Of a stretch of 64,000 nt of DNA, positions 56,280 to 64,000 are shown piece by piece (position 1 is the first letter of the stretch; every line of letters begins with the position of its first letter). The stretch spans positions 14,136,001 to 14,200,000 of the forward strand of contig NC_003279.8 in the NCBI RefSeq assembly GCF_000002985.6, given 5' to 3'. The DNA is from Caenorhabditis elegans (lineage: Eukaryota; Nematoda; Chromadorea; Rhabditida; Rhabditidae). The notes below the pieces were generated by a model. It searched no databases, was not told the DNA's origin, and was given only the letters and a program-made list of their open reading frames with translations. Both the position numbers and the translations under genes were made by a program.

Positions 56280-57370
56280 GAGGCAACTTCCTGCAACACT
56301 TTGACAACTTCCTGCCAACAACCTGGCAACTTATTTAGTGCCACTAAAATAAGTTGCCAAATTGTTGGCAGGAAGTTGCCACGAAGTTGGCAGGAAGTTG
56401 CCCAGGTGTTGTCAGTAAAAATTCTTTTTTTCGTTTTTTTTCAACTGATTATGGTTATTTTTGTATTAAGGGGATCAATAAAATGAATTTAGCATACATA
56501 CGATTCAACCAGAACAAGGTAAAATTAGAAAAAAAAACGTTACTTTTTGAATTAGTCCAATCGGCTGGATATCAACTTGCACTGTCATGTTTCCCTTTTT
56601 CTGCCCTACCAGATCCCGAACCTTCTCCTTGTGACTGTCAGCCCAATTCCTTAACCTCTAAGCTATGCCCGCGCGCAAGATAAAGTAGAATAGAGTTGTT
56701 CAAATATGAAATCCAATGGAAACTTGTAAAAAAATGTTGAAGAAAATAGTTTCAAGGAGGTAAACACAGATAAGTAGCTCTGAAATGCCCAACATGTAAT
56801 TCTAGAACATGGTGATGTAAAGGACTATTGTAAGCAAGTTGATGTAACTGTTCTCAAAGAATAAACAATTTTGCATAGCTCGTTCTATCAAGTCGGGTTT
56901 TCTTAACAACATGTTTTACAACATTAATTCAGAAGCCGCGACGACATGAAGTTATCCTACTTCGTTTTTCGTGTAGTATGCGTTCTTATTCCCACTTTGC
57001 TTTCATTTTATGATAAGCTACTAATTTTTCTATCACTGTTAGCTTTTTAAAATTCGAAATTCGATAGTTCCACCGCAAAGTTTGAATAAATTCAATTTTG
57101 AAGTTCGGCTGTAAAGCACCGATGCTCCGAAATTACGCCAGTGCGTCATGTTTACCGTAAATGTTGCCAAAAAGTTTGGCAGGCTGTTGGCAAGCTGATG
57201 CCGAAGTTTGGCAGACTGTTGGCAGACTGTTGCCAAAGCCATGCATGCTACATGCTGGCAGGATGTTGCCAAAATTTGGCAGGAAGTTGGCAAAATATGG
57301 CAGGAAGTTGGAAACAAGCAAAACTTGGCAGGAAGTTGCCATAATTTGGCTGGAAGTTGCCTCCAAATGC
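56280..57370. repeat. 'GGCAGGAAGTTGCC' repeats in two clusters
   Basis: Cluster 1 is at 56280-56415 (including a near-palindrome around 'ttatttagtgccactaaaat', 'aagttgcc'). Cluster 2 is at 57150-57370, with about ten 18-22 bp units of 'ttggcaggaagttgccaaaa'. The segment between (56420-57110) has no gene. Confidence 0.8.
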
Positions 57371-60079
57371 CGAGTAAGCCTCAGCCAAAACCTGAGTTTT
57401 TGCTCATGGCACATCACTAACAAGTATGACGTCATTTATAATTTTTTTAAAGGAAAACAAACCTAAAGTAAACTGAAAAAATATTTTCGGAACGGAAAAT
57501 CTACTTGGAAAACAGCTCCAAAAATTGGAAAAGACGTACAACGAGTCAATATATTATAGTACCCATCCTTGCCCAATTCCAGAGTGACATATTGGCATAT
57601 ACATACATACATCCCCTCGTCCCTGCCACAACCCATCCATCAATCCAACCCCATTTTTTTCCCAAAGATTTTGGAGCGAGATGCTCCGTGTAAGCTGAGC
57701 ATGAACAATTAGAAGAAGACGGGGATAGGAAAAGAGCACAATTACGCCCATGGGAGATCATATTTCTGAGGAGGAAAACGGGAAGATTTTGGTTGAAAAC
57801 TGAAGAAAGTTTAGCATTTTTTTTGGGGTGGCGGAGCCGAAAAAAAACCAAAAAAGTTTTTTTTTTGGAGAAGGAGAAGAAGGTACTTGAGATATGCAAA
57901 TTAGGTGCCGCCAGACAGATAGGACTTTGTTCATTTGTTACTACGATGCTCCGATATCCCGCTGAACGTTTTTGAAATTTTTGAGTAGCTAGGCCATGCC
58001 TGGTTCATGGTACGATGCTCCGAAATTCCGCGGTGTTTCTCAATAAAATTTCATTTAGAATCATCAAAGTTGCTCAAAACTTCAAAACTACAAGAAAATT
58101 CCAGCCAGCGGAATAACGGAGTATCGTACTAGGCCACGTCCACTTTTAGTACGATGCTCCGATATTCCGCCAGTAAATTTTAAGAATTTCAAAAAATTAA
58201 TCAAGTCTAGTGGAATATCGGAGCATCGTACTAAAAGTGGGCGTGGTTTAGTACGATGATCCGAATTCCCGGTAACTGAGAATCTTATTTGTTTAAGGGT
58301 TGAGGTACTATTTTTCTATTTTTTTGCAAAAAAACATCATAAATTGCTGATTTTTAACAGTTTTCATGAGCGTAATATCGGAGCATCGTACTAGCCCACG
58401 CCCACTTTTAGTACGATGCTCCGATATTCCGCTAGTTAAAATTAACCGAAAATACTGTCAAATTATATTTGAAACACTAAAAGCTCATAAAAACTGGAAG
58501 TCTGAAAAAAAAATCAGTTCATCAAAATTCCAGAGCATCATACATCGTAGTGGGCGTGGCTTATTACGATGCTCCAATATTCCGCTCTTAAACAAATCAA
58601 CTTTGAGCAAAAAATTGGCAATTTTTGTTTGGAAAATGTTCTAAAAAATTTGTAAAGTTGAAAACTGATAAATTTTTGGAATTTATTTTTTTGGAACTCT
58701 CCAGCGGAATAACGGAGCATTGTACCAGGTCACGCCCCTTTCTTGGTACAACGCTCAGAAATTCCGCTTGTAGAAAAGTCAATTATTTCATTAATAATTT
58801 TTTCAAAACTTTGAGAAAATCTATCAATAAAGTACAACGTTCAAAAATTATCAAAATATAAAAGCATTGTACTAAACCCCGCCCACTACGACGCTCCGAA
58901 ATTCCACTAGTTGAAAAGCCGCCCAAAAGATAAAAAAAATCCGGAAAAAAGAGCCTGCTTATCGCATTTTTTTTCCTTCAGCGACACCCCTGGAACAACA
59001 ATACACCAGGGACGGCTGGAGCTCACCAGCCAAACACACGTTTTTGGGGGCGGGGTTGGAAATGTGCCAAAAGTTTTTGGAAAGTTTTTGGCTTTTGCCT
59101 AAATCAGACTTCGAACTGAAAAAATACAGCGTGGTGTTGTTTTGGTTAATTGAAAAAAACAACTTTTTGAAAAAATCGGTCGTACTAAGCCACGCCCCTT
59201 TTTTGGTACGATGCTCCGAAATTCCGCTGTCGAAATATTGAATATAGATACAAGCTCAGTTGTTTTTGCACTAAGATTCATATATAATTTTTTAAATAAA
59301 CTCGGCAGTCAGCGGAATACTGGAGCATCGTACTAAGCCACGCCCCTTTTTTGGTACGATGCTCCGAAATTCCGCTACCAAAATGTTCAGTTTTCAAGGT
59401 AAAAGGGTCACATTTTTTAAGGCACAAGGTGCACAGTCAAGTGTTAATTAAAATTAATAAAAATTCGAAACTTTCAAATTTTTTCCACAAGCGGAATATC
59501 GGAGCAACGTACTAAACAACTCAAGTTTAAAAGCATTTTAAAAGTTGAAGAGTAAATCAACAAAAGGGAGGAATTTCGAAGAAGTCCGTGCTTAATTGTC
59601 CGCGGGAGAAGAGGGCTTCCACATCACCAAAATGGGACACAAAAAGGATGGGGTGGGCTCTCGGAGCACAAAGCAAGAAGATATCGAAAAGATGGGGAGG
59701 CGTGGGGGGGGGCTCTTCTAAACATTCAAAAGCGACAAGTTTTGGTTATGAAAATGGTCCCGAGAGACTTTGAGAACTCGGAAAACATTGGAAACTGGCT
59801 ACGGGGATATCGGAGTGTCGTAAGGGGCGTGGCCTAGTACGACACTCCGATGTTCCCAGGTCTAAAATTCGTGAAAAGTAGTGCTATTCACTGTAATTAG
59901 ATAGATTTTAGTGGAATTTCGATGAAAATTTTGCAGGTTTCTAGATAGCGGAATTTTGGAGTGTCCAACCAAGAAAGGGGCGTGGTTTAGTACGACGCTC
60001 CGATATTCCGTTTGTTGAAAATTTGAAAAAAAATTCAAATTTTCAGAAGAGAATTTTACAAAAAAAACGTAAATGGCGC

Positions 60080-60232
60080 CTCAACCTAAGTCTGAGCCTA
60101 AGCCTAAGCCTTAACTTAAGCCTAAGTCTAAGCCTATGCCTAAGCCTAAGCCTAAGCCTGATCCCAAGACTAGGCTTAAGCCTAAGCCTAAACTTAAGCC
60201 TATGCCTGAGCCTAAGCCTAAGCCTAAGCTTT
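60080..60232 (-). repeat. Telomere-like TTAGGC array inside the palindrome field
   Basis: About 22 GCCTAA/GCCTAAG units on the plus strand. They would lie directly after the donor site of the candidate exon at 60262-60312. The long Leu/Ser and Arg/Leu frames here are repeat translations. Confidence 0.85.
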
Positions 60233-60261
60233 TGGGAATATTGGAGCTCCGCCAGACTCAC

Positions 60262-60312
60262 CACAACTTTCCGACATCCGGAGCACATGTGCCTTGTATG
60301 AGGTGCTGACAT
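60262..60312 (-). CDS. Candidate single coding exon with CxxC, partial gene
   Basis: On the minus strand an acceptor CTTTCAG (60322-60328) is followed by GTATTACAA, an ATG at 60312, then 17 codons MSAPHTRHMCSGCRKVV and a strong donor GTGAGT. CSGC followed by basic residues resembles the first half of an LSD1-type or other small zinc-binding motif. I could not find the following exons at lower coordinates, nor the second Cys pair, so the product is unknown. A possible leader exon with splice-like ends lies at about 61267-61310 ('gaggagcaagtcacgcacac'). This may be a real gene interrupted by repeats or a chance exon. Confidence 0.3.
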
Positions 60313-61448
60313 TTGTAATACCTGAAAGAAAATTTATTTAGTACGATGCTCCGATATGCCGGAATATCGGAGCATCGTTGTGAAATGGGTAAGAAATGAA
60401 AAAATGAAAAGATTTCTGAAAAAGAAAATCAAAATTCACATTAATCCTAGTTTTACGAGCTTTTTCCCCTTCACATTAGGAATTGCATTTGGGTTCAAGT
60501 ATCGGAATAACGGAGTATCGTACTAGGCCACGCCCACTTTTAGTACGATGCTCCGATATTTCGCTAGTCCAAATTTACGGAAAAATTAAAAATTGTAAGA
60601 AATGTTTGGAGTTTTAAAAAATGTATTAAGATTAACGGAATATCGGAGCATCGTATTAAAAGTGGGCGTGGCTTGGTACGACGCTCCGTTTTCCCGGTAA
60701 CTGAGAATCTTATTTGTTAAGGGTTGAGGTACTATTGCTCTAACTTTTTGCAATAAAACATCACAATTTGCTGATTTTTAGTAGTTTTGATGAGCAGTAT
60801 ATCGGAGCATTGTACCCGACCACGCCCCTTTTTAGTACGATGCTCTGATATTCCGCTAGTAAAAATTAGCGGAAAATACAGTCAAATTATATTTGAAACT
60901 CTATAAGAAAATTGGAAATAAAAAAAAACAGTTCATCGTATTATCGGAGCATCGTACTAAACGTGGGCGTGGCTTAGTACAATGCTCCGAAATGCCGCTG
61001 TGGAAAAATGTACAGAAAGAGCAAGTTTTGGTAAAACGTTTTTGAAAAATTACTCAAAATGAGAAAAATTAAGCAAATTTTCCAGTACGATGCTCCGATA
61101 TTCCGCTTATCAAATCCTACAAATGCCCAATAAAAACAGGAAAAAGCTCCGGAAAATTCACAATTTTCTGGTGTCTCCGGGAGCAGCCACTTGTTATGCG
61201 GAAGAGGAGCAGTAAAAGAAAAGGAAGAAGAAGAAGACACTTGTGTCTGTCCGCCCGTTTTTTTTTTCTAGAACCTTCGGTTGGGCTTCTCCGGTGTGCG
61301 TGACTTGCTCCTCCTGAAAATTTTTCAAAAAATGGATGTATTTTTTTTCTTTTTACTCCAAAATTTTCCCGTTCTCAAGAGCTCTTAACTCAAATTTTCG
61401 GCTTCTCGGGGTCTCAAAAGTGACAAAAAGTGTTGATGGAGGTGGTGA

Positions 61449-61491
61449 CCCCCACTAAGCACTTGATCCCGCCGGTGGCTTAGCATGGGGG
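61449..61491. other. Strong GC-rich hairpin
   Basis: CCCCCACTAAGC (61449-61460) can pair with GCTTAGCATGGGGG (61478-61491) around a 17-nt loop, leaving a two-base bulge. It is the only sizeable GC-rich stem outside the repeat families between 53 and 64 kb. It could be part of a structured RNA or an exon; neither is established. Confidence 0.4.
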
Positions 61492-61639
61492 CAGGGAATT
61501 GTAATTTTCTGACTGGAATATAGAGTTTCTTTGGGAAAATGCTGAAAATTTTCAGGTTCCTACGAGTTTCAATAATCCCCAAAAATTTCAGTGCGTTAAA
61601 GTTAAGTTGAACAAAGTTACAGCTTGCTGAAGTTCTTGG

Positions 61640-62510
61640 CATGCAACGCGGTCGCGTCGCGGTTCAATTTTTATTTTTATGCAAAAATAATTTAAACATA
61701 GTACTGAATTAGTTCGTTAAATTTCAGGTTTTTAGATGCACTTCTACTGAAGTAATGGTCACTTGAAGTTTTACGGGTGCGTCGCGGTCGCGTCGCGGCT
61801 CACGGAAAAATACACGTCGCCATAACTCGAAAACCAAGAACTGTGCAGCTTTAAAAATTTCAGATTGTGCTTCTTATTCGATTTTCGATGTTCTCCAAGT
61901 TTTTAACTAGAATCCAATAAAAAAATTTTGGTGCGTCGCGTGTCGCGTCGCGGTTCAATTCAGAGTTCCAGCAGCCATAACTTGGATGCTAACAACGGTA
62001 AATCTCTGAAACTTTCAGATTGAGTCTTCTACCTAATATCCTTCATTTGCCCAAACTAGATCCTCCTACTTTCTCCGGTGCGGTGCGGCCGCGTCGCGGT
62101 TCAATTTTTTTCAAAATGTGTTATACTTCATGTATGTATATACTCCAGAAAAAAAGACATGGTGTGTTTGCGTTGATCTAATTAGAAAACTGGAAGAGCC
62201 GGCGCAGGCGAAATTTGATTAACAGTAGAGAGAGGGGGTTTTGTGGAAAACATACAACCGGAATTCCAGGGTCCGAAATTTGTTTTTGAAAGGAAACATT
62301 TTGAGTCTGTATTCTTGGAAGAGTAAATTCGCGACCGCAACGCGGAAGAATTTAAAATTTAAATACTTTAAATATGAAAGTCCTAGCTCTGTAAAATCAC
62401 CTGCAAAAATTTCAGGCTTCTAGCTCAAATATGAAGCAAGTTATGGCAATTTGAAAAAATGAAACTAGCCGCGATGCGACTGCGACGCGCCCGCGACGCG
62501 ACCGCTCCGC
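61640..62510. repeat. GCGTCGCGG element, inverted array
   Basis: 'gcgtcgcggtcgcgtcgcgg' or close variants occur at about 61648, 61780, 61934 and 62079 in one orientation, and as reverse complement at about 62330 and 62463-62507. Spacers between copies share 'ataactcgaaaacc', 'aatttcagattgtgcttctt' and similar. It forms a divergent or inverted satellite of about 145-bp units. Confidence 0.75.
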
Positions 62511-62633
62511 ACACACCTAATTGTTAATTGCATGTTAGAATAAAATCATCGGAAGACTATGAAATTTTCGGTGCATACAAAAAAACAAACATATAAACAG
62601 ACAAAATAACATTTGAGTACAAAACTTCATTTT

Positions 62634-63007
62634 CTAGCGAACTCTGAGGGCTGGGTTGTTGTACGGCTTCTCCCCACAGTACATGAATGGCTGAAATTTA
62701 AAAAAAACTTTTTTTTTCTGAAAAAAATCTGAAATTTCATACCTGTTTCGCAGATCCCTTTGGAATCATACACGGCTTCACGACAAAGAGCAAAAATGCG
62801 GAGAAGACTCCGAGATACCAGCAAAGAATGATCGGAGAGGCCAAATAGTCGAACCAAGCGAGCTTCTGAAAATAGAAAATTGAATTTTTGGGGGGCTTTG
62901 GAGCATATTTGTAGCATTTTTAGCACATTTTTAGGTGAAAAATCAAGTTTTTCAGCTTTAAAACTGGAAATCTGAATCAAAACACTTACTTGATTGGAAT
63001 ACACCAT
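62634..63007 (-). CDS. Small single-pass membrane protein, 65 residues
   Basis: Exons 63007-62990, 62865-62743 and 62690-62634; all junctions are phase 0 with good sites (GTAAGT, GTATGA; TTTTCAG, ATTTCAG). The protein starts [17 protein letters not shown], then [18 protein letters not shown] (about residues 18-35) forms a transmembrane helix, then [20 protein letters not shown] and the end [10 protein letters not shown]. The gene architecture is convincing and the very short first exon (six codons) is unusual. Two cysteines flank the post-membrane segment (CMIPKG and YCGEK). I do not recognise the family; a small organelle membrane subunit is possible but a guess. Confidence 0.75.
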
Positions 63008-63294
63008 GGTTTACCGGATTCGATTTTTTGCCTCGAAAAGTGAAAAATGGAAGGAATGAATGAAAAATCGATATTTGAAGTATTGATTTTTGATTGATTA
63101 ATTTGAAGAAAAACTTCCAAATTTCAAAACTTCAAAAAAGTTATCACGTAATGAAAAAATTTAAACACTTTTTTAAAATTATTTTTTTTTCAAAATTCCG
63201 TATCTTTTTCAATTGTTTAGATGTAAAGCTAATTTTAGGCTTAAAACTTGCATTAAAGCTTTAGCAATAACTGAATAAATTTTGCCATTTACTA

Positions 63295-63890
63295 CTTAAA
63301 AACCTACAGTATCCCATGGGTTTTCGTGGCGGGACTCGAAAAATATTTAAAAAATTCTTGAAAATGTTTGAAATTACATTGCATTTGTAGTTTTTTAGAT
63401 TTTTGAGAGATTTTAAGTTCAAAATGGGTAGAAAATCATTGTTAATTTGATACAGAATTTTTTAAAATTAAATCTCAAAAATCTACAGTACCCCATGAGT
63501 TTTCGTGGCGGGACCCAACATTTTTTTTTGAAAATGTTTGAAATTGTATAACTGTTTAAAGTTTTTTATATTTTAAAGAGATTTTTAGTTCAAAATGTTT
63601 AGAAAATTATTGTTAATTTGTTGCAAAATTTTAAAAATCAAACCTATAAAATCTACAGTACCCCATGAGTTTTCGTGGCGGAACGCAAGTTTTCAATATT
63701 TGCAAAATTTCAAAAATTAAAAGCTTCATAATTTTGTCAATTTTCAAGTTTTTGGACTGATTTTGTTTTACAGTATGTTTCAAATACTGATTAGCATATT
63801 TGTAAAATATGATCCGCATATGTGCAATACCTACAGTACCCCATGAGTTTTCGTGGCGGGACCCACAATTTTCCAAAAAATAAAAACTCG
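63295..63890. repeat. Direct repeats 'CTACAGTACCCCATGAGTTTTCGTGGCGGGACCC'
   Basis: Four direct copies of 'ctacagtaccccatgagttt' plus 'tcgtggcgggacccaa' at about 63304, 63483, 63652 and 63830, with a period of about 175 bp. It contains half of the TTTCGTGGCGGGACCC core of the pry-1 palindromes, but as a tandem rather than inverted unit. Confidence 0.85.
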
Positions 63891-64000
63891 ATTTTCACGC
63901 GAAATTTCAAATTTCAAAAAAATTTTAAGTTTTAAATTTTAAAACTTTCCACGTGAGTTTATTTTTATATTTGGAACTTTTGACGTTGCAAACTTTGAAA

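Larger units (their letters stand above)
57115..61115. repeat. About 20 palindromes with GGAATATCGGAGCATCGTAC arms
   Basis: The unit is 'agcggaatatcggagcatcg', 'tactaggccacgccc(a/c)ctttt', then 'agtacgatgctccgatattc', 'cgct'. Full copies lie near 58095-58170, 58207-58270, 58370-58435, 58530-58590, 58705-58770, 59310-59375, 59810-59855, 59945-60012, 60505-60570, 60640-60695, 60795-60860 and 60935-61000. Half copies lie near 57120, 57945, 58010, 58880, 59205, 59490, 60345 and 61085. AT-rich spacers of 80-130 bp separate them. Confidence 0.9.

Noticed and set aside
57554..57899. Overlapping minus-strand frames of 65 and 117 residues
   Set aside because: No recognisable domain and the splice-like sites do not join into a consistent reading frame.

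Overview
The window looks like a Caenorhabditis chromosome arm and is very probably C. elegans. The DNA is AT-rich, with short introns carrying GTAAGT-type donors and TTTTCAG acceptors, many poly-G/C tracts, TTAGGC telomere-like interspersions, and dense palindromic intron and intergenic repeats. Spliced by eye, the Axin gene gives exactly 586 codons of RGS-DIX protein, which matches my recollection of C. elegans PRY-1. From memory pry-1 lies on chromosome I, but I could not check this here. Exon boundaries below were chosen by hand from splice consensus, reading frame and phase, and every spliced model closes in frame.

Layout. Positions 1-14.6 kb hold no gene I can support, only repeats, satellites, MITE-like palindromes and most of the poly-G/C tracts. 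Positions 14.7-22.0 kb hold six members of a secreted Gly/Tyr-rich peptide family (probably fungus-induced-protein-related, fipr) arranged in nested inverted duplications: three on the minus strand and three on the plus strand. Positions 22.5-25.7 kb (minus) hold a 10-exon bestrophin chloride-channel gene with TTAGGC arrays in its introns. At 26.85 kb (plus) is tRNA-Ser(GCU). Positions 27.6-32.1 kb (plus) hold a 9-exon TRMT10C/MRPP1-like mitochondrial tRNA methyltransferase gene. At 35.9-36.8 kb (plus) is a two-exon 70-residue single-pass membrane protein. Positions 37.0-43.4 kb (minus) hold the 12-exon Axin gene pry-1, whose introns are packed with copies of one long palindromic repeat. Positions 46.8-49.6 kb and 49.9-52.9 kb (both minus) hold two head-to-tail GOPC-family coiled-coil/PDZ genes. 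Positions 53-62 kb are almost entirely repeats, including about twenty copies of a palindrome with GATGCTCCGA arms and one candidate zinc-finger-like exon. At 62.6-63.0 kb (minus) is a three-exon 65-residue membrane protein.

The most interesting observations are: the palindromic fipr-like cluster with repeated in-phase exons; a pry-1 intron with no AG anywhere near its 3' end; three shared intron positions proving that the two PDZ genes are tandem paralogues, possibly in one operon; a 51-nt stop-free intron in the bestrophin gene; and the non-random families of intronic palindromes. I saw no clearly new multi-gene system. The genes look like unrelated neighbours, apart from the fipr cluster and the PDZ pair.
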